This document shows positions 36,213 through 48,099 of a stretch of DNA of 64,000 nucleotides, piece after piece; position 1 is the stretch's first letter; each line of letters begins with the position of its first letter. The notes beneath the pieces were generated by a model. The model did no database searches. It saw only the letters and a list, made by a program, of their open reading frames with translations, and had not been told where the DNA came from. The DNA is from Aricia agestis. Its lineage: Eukaryota; Arthropoda; Insecta; Lepidoptera; Lycaenidae. A program made the position numbers and the translations under genes. The stretch spans positions 10,000,001-10,064,000 of the forward strand of contig NC_056426.1 of the NCBI RefSeq assembly GCF_905147365.1. The letters run 5' to 3'.

Positions 36213-39030
36213 ATGGCAGAAGTTAGCAAAGCAGATCTTGAAAAAGAAATTGAGAGTAAGTAAGAATTATTATAACAATTAAATTAAGCTAAAAGTTATA
36301 ACGTTAAGTAGTTATTTCATAAAAATGTTATCCTCTATACTAAAGCCCATGTAATGGCTTCCAATACAGTGTTTGCAAAAACTTCTATTTCCTTGGTGAT
36401 TTTATCGAAATATCTCTGATAGTATGACGTTCTAGGAGAAATGTTTCAAATGAAAGATATAGGTATTATATGTGCGGATCATTTTTGATAATTATCTGCA
36501 TTTATAAAGCTTTGTGTGGGCCTGCACACTGATGGTTTATTTTTATACAACGCGTAACTTTTGTCGACGAGCGTTCACCTATGCCACGCTGTAATGGCGG
36601 CAACTGAAAAGTGCATTTTGGCGTCATTTGATGCGCATTGCTATAGAAAACAATTATCATCCGAAAAGTTTTGGTTAAAAATGTATAATTAATTAATTAT
36701 TTAATAATTTTCGATAAATTATTAATATTTCTTTGACAGACGCCATATTTGTTGCGATTTGATGATTCTTCTACTTCTTTTTTTATTTATGGCAACTTAA
36801 ACAAAATTATATTTTAGGGGAAAACGTTTTATTTTTTTAATATTATATATTAATAAAAATAAATTAGTTTGTTTAAATCACATTTGATATAAGTAAACAC
36901 ACTAATTTATTTTTTTACTTTATTATTAATAATCTATAATTAATTCTTAAATACTCCAAAATCACTTATATTCTTGAATACCTCGACCGCGGGAATCGCA
37001 GACACAATAGATTTTCAATAATTGCTATGTGGCAGCCGGGTGCCGCTTGGGGATTGATGGGTTGATAATATGGATATTACTTCTTATATATTATTTCTTA
37101 CGCTTAAACCCTGAAGTCTGAACCAATTTAGATGAAATTTAATATGTATAATGGATATCCTATGAGTAGTAGAGGCCAAAAAAACGACAAAATGACTTTT
37201 GTTTCATGATTATAATCAATTTCAGAGATTCTCAAGAATGCGAACCTCGCTAAAACTTCCACCAAGAAGGTGATACAGAAGTTAGAAGAGGTGTTTGACA
37301 CTGACCTCAGTGACAAAAAGAAGATGATTGATCAGCTTGTGATGGACTACGTCAACAACCAGGCATCTGATGAGGAAGATGAGGAAGAGGCTTCGGAGGA
37401 GGTAACTTTCTATTTTTTATTAGGTATAAAATACGGGGACAAACAAGCGAACTGGTCACCTGATGGAAAGCAACTACCCATGGACATGAGCGACATTAGA
37501 AAATCAGGTGCCTTGTCGCTAAGTGGGAAAACACTCTTCTTGAAGGTTTGCAGCCTGCAGGTCATATTGGTCTGTCGTCGTCGTCGTTCCAGAGCTTTAT
37601 AATGCGTGGCAGAAATCGGTTATTTCTTATCTATATTTTTTTTATTTTACCCGACTGCAGCAAAGCCATAACAATTTGTCTGGCAGTCTATGTATGCTTG
37701 TGCCCTCCTAGCTGCTTAACTACTGGTCCAATTTCAGCAAATTGTGTCAATAGTACCTAATAATACAATGGGTTACAAGTCTTACAGGGTAAAATAGTTA
37801 TGATACTCAACTCATTTTGTGTAAGCCTCTTCTATCCGTGTGGTCTATTTAGCTCTTACATTAACACCTATTGTTACCGGTAATTAAATACAAAACGTTA
37901 TTTCAGGAGGAAGACAAGAAACCACCTAAAAAGGCTGCCAAACCAGCGCCCAAGAAGCGCAAGGCGAGCACTGATGAGGATGATGATGCTAACGGCACAA
38001 ATGACAGTGACTCTGAAGAGGTAATTTGATGTTATAATACCAGTTGCATGGTGAGCCTAATACCAACAAAACAAGATGAACGGGACGGGACTTGGCAAAA
38101 AAGCGATACTAAATTGAGAGGTTATATAGCACGACAATGCACAAGTGCCATACAAATTTTGTATTGCACTTGTGCATCATCGTGTCTTTCCCTTTTCGTT
38201 TTGTTTCAGTGTTTGACTTATGAGAGAGCTTTTGCCCAGTAGTAGGATAGCATTAGTGGTTGCTACTAATGAAAACCACAAATAAGTATTATTATTATTA
38301 TTAGCCTTTATTCAGAACAACAATACATTTATTTTACATACTTACATTAATCTTTAAAAAGTAAGCAAAAGTAAATAAAACAAATAAAAATAACTTCAAA
38401 TTCCCCAATTCGGTTGGTCCCCATGGGAAATCACACCACAACCCCCAGAAATAAGTATTATGTATTATGTTAACAATTATTATTTTTATCATTATAGGAA
38501 AAGAAGAAGCCAGCCAAGAAGGGTAAGAAGAAGAAGGGTGATTCCGACAGCGACTGGGGAAAGAAGACTGAGAAAGCCGCGAAACCTAAAAAGGTACAGG
38601 ATTATAACTATGTAGAAGTATTCTCTAATCTAAAACCCCTTTAAAACTAAATTACGAAGAATAGTTATTTACAAGATCATCTTTTATAATATGAGCAAAG
38701 CATAAGATGGACAGCCTTAACGCCTACCAATTTAAATAGTAAACTCAAACTTTTGTTATATTTCAGGCTGGCGGTCGAGGCAAAGCGAGCGGCTACACCA
38801 GAGCCTACAAACTGTCTCCAGCGCTCGCTGAGCTGATGGGCAAGGATGAGATGCCTCGCCACGAAGTAGTCAAGCAAGTCTGGACAATCATCAAGGAAAA
38901 GAACCTATATGACCCCAACAACAAACAATTCGCGATCTGCGACGACGCGTTATACAAGGTGATAGGCACGAAACGGTTTCGCACTTTCGGTATGATGAAG
39001 TACCTGAAAACTCACTTCTTGGATGAGTGA
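36213..39030 (+). CDS. DEK-C / SWIB domain protein (UAF30-like)
   Basis: The exons 36213-36255, 37226-37401, 37907-38020, 38498-38593 and 38767-39030 join in frame to 230 aa. Residues about 5-60 form a DEK C-terminal-type domain (KILKNANLAKTSTKKVIQKL, DTDLSDKKKMIDQLV). Residues 62-150 are an acidic then Lys-rich linker (SDEEDEEEASEE, KKPAKKGKKKKG). Residues 155-229 form a SWIB/MDM2 fold (YKLSPALAELMG, MPRHEVVKQVWTIIKEKNLY, DPNNKQFAICDDALYKVIG, FGMMKYLKTHF). This architecture is that of yeast UAF30 / spp27-like proteins, known as RNA polymerase I upstream activation factor subunits; insect function is inferred to be chromatin- or transcription-related. The start is supported by a short exon 1 encoding MAEVSKADLEKEIE. 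AATAAA is at 39167-39172. Confidence 0.93.
36256..37225 (+). other. First intron of the SWIB gene
   Basis: Mostly AT-rich sequence. It contains one TTAA-family repeat end (about 36977-37066, tacctcgaccgcgggaatcg to ggggattgatggg). No other feature was seen. Confidence 0.5.
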
Positions 39031-41310
39031 ATTTTGGACATGGCAACACTGAGCTTTTCGACTACCCTCATTTTTAGTTTATTTTGACATTGTAATTTTT
39101 TCTCCGGTTTATTGTAACAATCTTGTTACTGTGATATATGATAAGCTATAGTCACACCTTCTTACTAATAAAATTATTTACGCATTATATAACTTTTCAA
39201 GTTTTGTTGTCCTTGTCTTTCTTGAGACTTTTCAAATACAAAGATAAACAAACCTTGAGAAGTTTATACGCTGCGTAAATTTCTTTATTAGCAAGACGGT
39301 AAGTCTGAATTGAGCCATCAGTGCAAATGTTCACTTTGACTTTTGCACTAATGAATAACTTTAAACTTACCATTAAAATTCTAATGCTTAATATAGTTGA
39401 ATTTGAGGACTTTGTGGATTATAAAATTGATTTGACATTCTGTGCTAAGGTCTAAGAGTCGATTACTGAAATTCTATTTAAAGTTTTTCTAATAGGCTGT
39501 TACTGCTTAACAGAAAGATAAAGACATCCTGAGTTTGAACTTAACGTCAAGTAGTGTTTCAATTTTGACCTTCTAAAAAATAATTATAATTAAAGAACTG
39601 TCTGTTTATCTTATCTGTAAGAAAGTATATATTAATTTTTAATACAATATGATAAATCACTTTTTCTATAGGTTAGGTATATTATGTGTAAGCAGCTACA
39701 TAATAATTTAGTTCGATATTCGAATTTGACTTAAGTGTGCAGTGTTACTATACTTAAATATTTTCCCCGAAATGTTGGAAAAAATTTAACTATACTACTA
39801 CAGTTTAAATAACTAAATTTAAAGCATAATAAGTACATTGATGTATCATTTTTTTCCAAACTGCTTTTGCAGATTCTACACTTGATTTTATGAGTGTCCA
39901 TAGCTGTAAGTATGTGAAAGAAAAGGTGTTACAGTACTCTAATAAAAAGAAAGTATATCGACTTTAAATTGGGCTATCGTACTTGTGAAAATAAGCTTAA
40001 TATTCTTACGTGAGTGTAAGTGATAGGCTACTTTCCGATTTCCTATCTCTTACACTCACGTAAGGCCTAGTCCCGCTTTTCGTGGATAACTCGAACATAC
40101 GTGCAGCATGCTGAAAAAAGAAAGGTGTGTAATGAAGATGAGAGTGGGAGATAGATGGGTGGATTTTCTATGGCTACTCTTGCTATCTATTGTCACGTAA
40201 ACGTAATTTTAAATCAAATAAAGAGATAAAAATCCGAAAACTTTTGTTTTTAAAGGTTTTTTTAATATTATGTCCCGTCTTTGACGGAAGAATCCCGCTA
40301 TTTTCACTCAAGAAGTTCCAAAATCCCGACTTGGCACAAAAAAAATATGGCAACGCTGTTCTGTATGTTCAGTGACCAGGCTGTACAAATATGACTGACG
40401 ATTAAAAGTTGATGTGTATTCTTTTTGGTAGTACTGTAGCCTTCGTTCGTGAGGCTTAGTCTAAATCTAACAGATAAAGGTTGTATTATAAAGATACAGT
40501 AATAAAGAGTGAAAATTAATGATGTTTTTTATTGTAGTTAAGGAAAATATCATAGTTTATGACACTCTTGCTATTAAAAATACAGTGGATACGGATTATT
40601 GTCCTTGTGTGGTATGTTCAAAAGACTCAGACAAAATGCTTTTTTAATATTAATGTGGTTAGAGTTTCAGATAAGTAGTATCATAATAGCCTAAAAAAAT
40701 AAGAAAGTAATTACAATAATATTTGGGGAGAATAGAGGTTGTCAGTTTTACTCAAAGACCTTTAAGCGTAGTTTTACTCATTGGTTTTACTAAGGATGGT
40801 TTAACTTTTATTTGAAATGAAGTGCCAAGAGCCCGCGAGGGCCAGACCTACCTTCGTTTTGTAAAGCTGAAAGCCCGGGGGCGCACTAGCGGCCAAGCCG
40901 CAGCGTCCAGGTCGCGACGGCCATCGAGATAGATACCTTAGTATAAAACCGCCATAGACCACGCGCACCTGGCCGCACGGCACGACTTTAAAGATTTCCC
41001 TAGTCTATAACAGAGGTAAGAACGACCAGCAACTATGGAGTTTCGGTCGCGGTTACTTTAGGAAATATTCAGTTCTGAAGGTCTACCTGACCTTCGAGAA
41101 AGAGTAAAGTTCAATTTCTTTATGAAAGCTTTACGAAACGGAGTAAGGGCTCTTGCTCTAAAAAAAAGAACATTTTTTATCTCTGAAAAGCTAGTTACTA
41201 TAACAACAGTAAATAAATCAATATCTTTCAAAACAAACTCAAGTCTCAATAACAATTAACAACTCAATAATTAACTACTTATTTTTAAATTACATTAATT
41301 TATTTTAAAA
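39031..41310. other. Intergenic region, SWIB gene to CFAP206
   Basis: After the SWIB 3' end (poly-A signal 39167) there is about 2 kb with no gene. A small hairpin (cttacgtgagtgtaagtgat with its complement, 40008-40067) and a GC-rich transposon fragment (about 40840-40985), related to the element at 41890-42058, are present. CFAP206's promoter should lie in the last few hundred bases, but no core motif is clear. Confidence 0.5.
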
Positions 41311-44300
41311 ATGGCGTTCAGCGATAACATAATAAAGAATATGGCAAACGAGATAATCCGTGATTGTCAAGCGAAGAGTGTGTCCCCAGAATATGACTTC
41401 GTGGTATACATAATACAGCTCATGCTGTATAACCCAAAATTTGGTAACGCCAGTGGTATAGATAGAAGACATTTGGAAAACTTCGTGGAAGAATGTGTGA
41501 GGATGATAGTCGGTAAGTGTTTTTTTATTTCCAAAAAGATTTAGGACTTACTGGAATTTAGTTTGGAATTGGTAAAGTAGAGGGCGCCAGGTATGGTGGA
41601 CTCAATATAAGTCTATGGGTGGACTTGGATCACATGGACATGGAACAAATTGTTATTTTCCAGAAACTGGACATTGCAGTGTGTGATAAACTGATCAGAA
41701 AAATTCGGACGCCCGCCGGAATGCACTCTGTTCATACATTTTGTTGTAGGTAGACCCCGCATACCACAGAATTCTGACGTGTCAAAATGTATGAGTGGGG
41801 CGGGGCGTCCGAATTTTTCTGATCAGAAATTCGGGGAATGTATGGCCGGGATAAAGCGTTGAATGTTTTAAGTTTTAACTACAGTAAGCCCGGGCGCGCA
41901 CTAGCGGCCAAACCGCAGCGGCCAGGTCGCGACGGCCATCGAGATAATCACTTCAGTATGAAACCATCATAGACCACGCGCACCTGGCCGCACGGCGGCC
42001 AGCGGCCACGCCATACTTTCGATGGCCGCCGCGACCTGGCCGCTAGTGCGCGCCCGGACCAACGCTTCACACCAATGAGTTTCTAAAATACTAGAGTAGC
42101 AATGTCTTACAAAAGATTCTCAGAAATGCGTAACCACTTTTTTGTTCAAAAGACAATGTCAAGTCATATATTCGTTATGTCATTATGCATGTGAGATATG
42201 CCTGCAGGCATCTTCGAAGTGGCAACGCGTTGCTACCGTAAACTTCCAATCTAGTTACGTTAGTAACATAGAATATCATTGCTTCACACAATCAAGAACT
42301 TTCGAATAAAGTAATTCACGCGTTCTATCATCTCATATTCATTGTTCCGTCAAGTCAAGGGCTAAAATACTCTATAGTTCATATTCTTTAGAACCGTGGT
42401 CCCCAACCTTTTTTCACACGGGCCACAAACATGTCTTGGTCTTGGTGTCACGGGTCGCAACAAAAATTTTTAGGGTTCAAAATTAACGATTTAAAAGTGG
42501 AAAAAATTTCACGTTTTTCACGACGCCTTTACATTATTTTGCCGGTGGGCATGAATTTCAAAATGGTTTTATATCACGCGGGCCACAGATAAAGCCCCGG
42601 CGGACCGCTTGGGGGCCGCGGGTTGGGGATAGCTGCTTTACGGCCGTTCCCGATATTTGATCTATCTCTGGTTTTGCCCTACTAGAGATAGGAATAGCTC
42701 ACATTAGACATTCATCATCATCATCATATCAGCCTATAGTCGTCCACTGCTGGACATAGGCCTCTCTCAATGAACGCCAAGATGACCGATCTCCTGCTAC
42801 TCGCATCCAACATGGGCATTAGACATTAGAGACATATATTTTATGTCAATTCAATGTTAGCTGCGATCGGTTGTATCATGTCAAACCAGAGATAGATTGA
42901 ATATTGGGAACGGCCGTTAGAAGATAAAATATAATATAGATTATAGAGTTTATACGTACCTTGTTCTGTTGGGAGATTTTCTCTCTTTCTCTTTATGTCT
43001 GTCTTTCTCTCTAAGCAGTAGTCTGTAGTCCCTATTATAATTATTATGATACCTTTTATTTTATTGGCGTTGGTGTTACTTTCAGGCTCCGAAACACCGA
43101 TATACACGCTCAAAATGCAGCACACTGTCGACACAAACTATGGTGCACTTACCAAACTAGTAGATGAGCATACGGCCTCTATAGAGCAGTGTCTCAAACC
43201 GCTTATAAACGAAATCTTAGACGCAGATCCAGCGACAGAAGCGGAATACATGAAGTTGTATAGGAAGATATCTATATTTGTCGTGCTTTCCAGTGGCTTG
43301 GGAAATCCAGGAGCTGTCATGGTGAGCAATGTGCTAGCAAAGATCCGTATTTTTGGTCAGAACTTAAGAAGCGCCTCGGCCTCAAGGAACGTTTCAGGCT
43401 CTGTGATTGGTTGGCTGTTAAAATTTGCACCAATCACAGAGGCGAACCGCGCCTTGAGGCCGAGGCGCTTCTTAAGTACTGACCAAAAATACGGGCCTTA
43501 GTAAAATTAAAAAAATATATGGACCAATATTTAAGAGTGAAACCACTGTGCCCCAGTGCGTTGCTTTTTCGGAATAGAAACGATTGATGCAATGCACGGA
43601 CGCGTCACAAAATATACAAGACTGTGAGCGTAAAGCATTTGGACAGTAACTGCACCACAACAACAACAACTACAGTGCCGGTTTTAGCATTACCAGCGCC
43701 TTGGGCGGGATTTCTTCGCCTGGTAGTACTGGTCTGTGGCTTTTTTTGCTTTTAGCGCGCCCCTTCTTATTCGCCGCCGCTTCTTTCAGACCCTGAAAGA
43801 AGGCATAGCGGCGCTCGAAAGCGTGTTCCCTGCGCCCGACTTGCGCGTCTTCGTGGACCTGCCTCGGCCGGAGCGGCTGGGCCAGCTGCAAGAACTGGTG
43901 GAACTGGTCTCTGGAGTGAGGTTGTTTAATCGGGACTGCGGGAGAGGAGGCGAGGGCATACCGGATTGTGAGTATCCTTGATATGATTTATGATATGATG
44001 ATAAATGAGCAAAGCCATGTTGCGTTGCATCGTCGTAATGCCTGTGGCGGATTAATGACTACTTATTGCCCTAAACAATCTATGCCGTCGGGCCGTGGGC
44101 TATCTGACTATCTGAATATGTCTAATAGAATCGGTCTTTGAACCTTTCCTCTTCTGCCATGGTGCCCCCTAAAGGTATTAAGGTACAATTCCGTGCATCG
44201 CGACAGTCGTAAGCCGCGCGCGGAACTAATTCGATCTCAACGGCTTTTCCCACTCCTGACAGTTATACTAGCGCACGATCGTGCTGCGGCTCAATTTGGA

Positions 44301-47300
44301 ACTAATTCGATCTCAACGGCTTTTCCCACTCCTGACCGCTATACTAGCGCACGATCGTGCTGCGGCTCAATTTGGAACTAATTCGATCTCAACGGCTTTT
44401 CCCACTCCTGACCGCTATACTAGCGCACGATCGTGCTGCGGCTCAATTTGGAACTAATTCGATCTCAACGGCTTTTCCCACTCCTGACAGTTATACTAGC
44501 GCACGATCGTGCTGCGGCTCAATTTGGAACTAATTCGATCTCAACGGCTTTTCCCACTCCTGACCGCTATACTAGCGCACGATCGTGCTGCGGCTCAATT
44601 TGGAACTAATTCGATCTCAACGGCTTTTCCCACTCCTGACCGCTATACTAGCGCACGATCGTGCTGCGGCTCAATTTGGAACTAATTCGATCTCAACGGC
44701 TTTTCCCACTCCTGACAGCTATACTAGCGCACGATCGTGCTGCGGCTCAATTTGGAACTAATTCGATCTCAACGGCTTTTCCCACTCCTGACCGCTATAC
44801 TAGCGCACGATCGTGCTGCGGCTCAATTTGGAACTAATTCGATCTCAACGGCTTTTCCCACTCCTGACCGCTATACTAGCGCACGATCGTGCTGCGGCTC
44901 AATTTGGAACTAATTCGATCTCAACGGCTTTTCCCACTCCTGACCGCTATACTAGCGCACGATCGTGCTGCGGCTCAATTTGGAACTAATTCGATCTCAA
45001 CGGCTTTTCCCACTCCTGACCGCTATACTAGCGCACGATCGTGCTGCGGCTCAATTTGGAACTAATTCGATCTCAACGGCTTTTCCCACTCCTGACCGTT
45101 ATACTAGCGCACGATCGTGCTGCGGCTCAATTTGGAACTAATTCGATCTCAACGGCTTTTCCCACTCCTGACCGCTATACTAGCGCACGATCGTGCTGCG
45201 GCTCAATTTGGAACTAATTCGATCTCAACGGCTTTTCCCACTCCTGACCGCTATACTAGCGCACGATCGTGCTGCGGCTCAATTTGGAACTAATTCGATC
45301 TCAACGGCTTTTCCCACTCCTGACCGCTATACTAGCGCACGATCGTGCTGCGGCTCAATTTGGAACTAATTCGATCTCAACGGCTTTTCCCACTCCTGAC
45401 AGCTATACTAGCGCACGATCGTGCTGCGGCTCAATTTGGAACTAATTCGATCTCAACGGCTTTTCCCACTCCTGACCGCTATACTAGCGCACGATCGTGC
45501 TGCGGCTCAATTTGGAACTAATTCGATCTCAACGGCTTTTCCCACTCCTGACCGCTATACTAGCGCACGATCGTGCTGCGGCTCAATTTGGAACTAATTC
45601 GATCTCAACGGCTTTTCCCACTCCTGACCGTTATACTAGCGCACGATCGTGCTGCGGCTCAATTTGGAACTAATTCGATCTCAACGGCTTTTCCCACTCC
45701 TGACCGCTATACTAGCGCACGATCGTGCTGCGGCTCAATTTGGAACTAATTCGATCTCAACGGCTTTTCCCACTCCTGACCGCTATACTAGCGCACGATC
45801 GTGCTGCGGCTCAATTTGGAACTAATTCGATCTCAACGGCTTTTCCCACTCCTGACCGCTATACTAGCGCACGATCGTGCTGCGGCTCAATTTGGAACTA
45901 ATTCGATCTCAACGGCTTTTCCCACTCCTGACAGTTATACTAGCGCACGATCGTGCTGCGGCTCAATTTGGAACTAATTCGATCTCAACGGCTTTTCCCA
46001 CTCCTGACCGCTATACTAGCGCACGATCGTGCTGCGGCTCAATTTGGAACTAATTCGATCTCAACGGCTTTTCCCACTCCTGACCGCTATACTAGCGCAC
46101 GATCGTGCTGCGGCTCAATTTGGAACTAATTCGATCTCAACGGCTTTTCCCACTCCTGTCCGCTATACTAGCGCACGATCGTGCTGCGGCTCAATTTGGA
46201 ACTAATTCGATCTCAACGGCTTTTCCCACTCCTGACCGCTATACTAGCGCACGATCGTGCTGCGGCTCAATTTGGAACTAATTCGATCTCAACGGCTTTT
46301 CCCACTCCTGACAGTTATACTAGCGCACGATCGTGCTGCGGCTCAATCTGGAACTAATTCGATCTCAACGGCTTTTCCCACTCCTGACCGCTATACTAGC
46401 GCATGATCGTACTGCGGCTCAATTTGGAACTAATTCGATCTCAACGGCTTTTCCCACTCCTGACAGTTATACTAGCGCACGATCGTGCTGCGGCTCAATT
46501 TGAAACTAATCATAATCGTATATCAGTATCGGGGGTAGGTAAGGCGGCTTGTTTGTTTTAGATGTGTTATTTAAATTCCAGTGACATTCACCACCCTCGA
46601 CGCGGGGCGGGCGTGTGCCGCGGCGCTATCATCAACTGTTGCGGCGGTGACGCAACGCGTCTCATCGCTGACAGCTGCGGTCGGTGTTGACATTGATGAC
46701 GCGGGGGAAATCGTGACGATGGGGTTGAGGAGGTAAAATACTTATTACTTAGTAGTCACTACTAGTGCAAGAACCGAGGTTTTTAAATTGCGTGGTGGTG
46801 CCTGGTGAGAGATCTATATGGATGAATTTGCTAACACTATACTGCTTGGTGCATGGTGATTGGTGTTTGCACGTTCCTGCATGCGGGTGTACGCATAGAC
46901 AGTGTGGGAGAGGAGGGAGGTGCTGTACGCATGCCTATGCGTACACTCACTCATTTACTTACAGGTTGAGGTTTATTTCGCGGAATATTGCTAAAAATAA
47001 TACTTAATTTTAAGAAATGTTCATCTTCATACGCGATTGACGGATTGAAGCATAGGTGCATTAGCCCAATTTTCAATGGCGAATTTCTCGAAATATTAAC
47101 TACTAATTTCAAACCCCTTCCAGTGCAAACAAACGTATCTTTGACCTCATAACATTCTACCGTCAATACGAGGTGTTCCTGCGGCGCCTGCTGTCAGACG
47201 TGGCGGCCATCACTGAGTCCTCCGCCCAGAGCGCGGAGAGAGCTAGGGTAGTGCTACAGGAGATACATCTAGCCGTGAAGTACAAGACGGCCGTGCCTGC

Positions 47301-48056
47301 TGCTACTGTTTATGTGAGTACGCTCAGTGAATATTAGGTACTGTCGGTGTCATTATAGTTAATGTTCTCAGAGATTTCCTTCATCCGACTCAACATGGAC
47401 TCAACAGTCAACCTCAATCTTCAAAAATCATGAAAACGTCGTCATTCGTTCTTCACCTCGGACAAGCAATTAATACCTTCACTCGCATTTGCATTCCTAT
47501 CACTCTCCTTTCGCGTACCCATATACGCAGTGCCGGCGAGATTTCTTCGGAGATTTGTTATCGAGTTCTTAAAGCGGGCGGCCTGCGACGTCTCCTTTTA
47601 TTTGCCTTCGACTCCCCTTTTTATTTGCCTTCGGCGCAACTTTTTATCCGGCGCCCTGGGCGATCCCCATTACAATTATTGTACCCACGTCCTCCCGAGA
47701 CCAAAAATATCCACAGCCGAATATATAACCTCCTCGTTTTTTGGAAGTCGGTTAATTATTACCGTTATACCTGCCAATAAACTTTTTAGTTTGGCGGGAA
47801 ACTATTTTAAGCCACTTTTGTATTTTTGATTTGGAATAAACGTTTTAAAAAATAAAAAATAAAAATAAGACGTAATCTTGCGACATGTAAGCAACAAGTG
47901 TTTGTCTGTTTATCAGCAGATATTGCACAATACCTGCACCATTTCATCATGTCAAATGTCGCCTTACTGACTTTACAAACGTTTAACTACAATAAAGGAT
48001 TATAATATGTTTTTAATAAAGATAATCCATACTAATATTATAAATGCGAAAGTATC

Positions 48057-48099
<43 letters not shown>

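Noticed and set aside
44223..46502. CRISPR-like array
   Set aside because: Units are contiguous with no unique spacers, and the genome is eukaryotic; it is a satellite.
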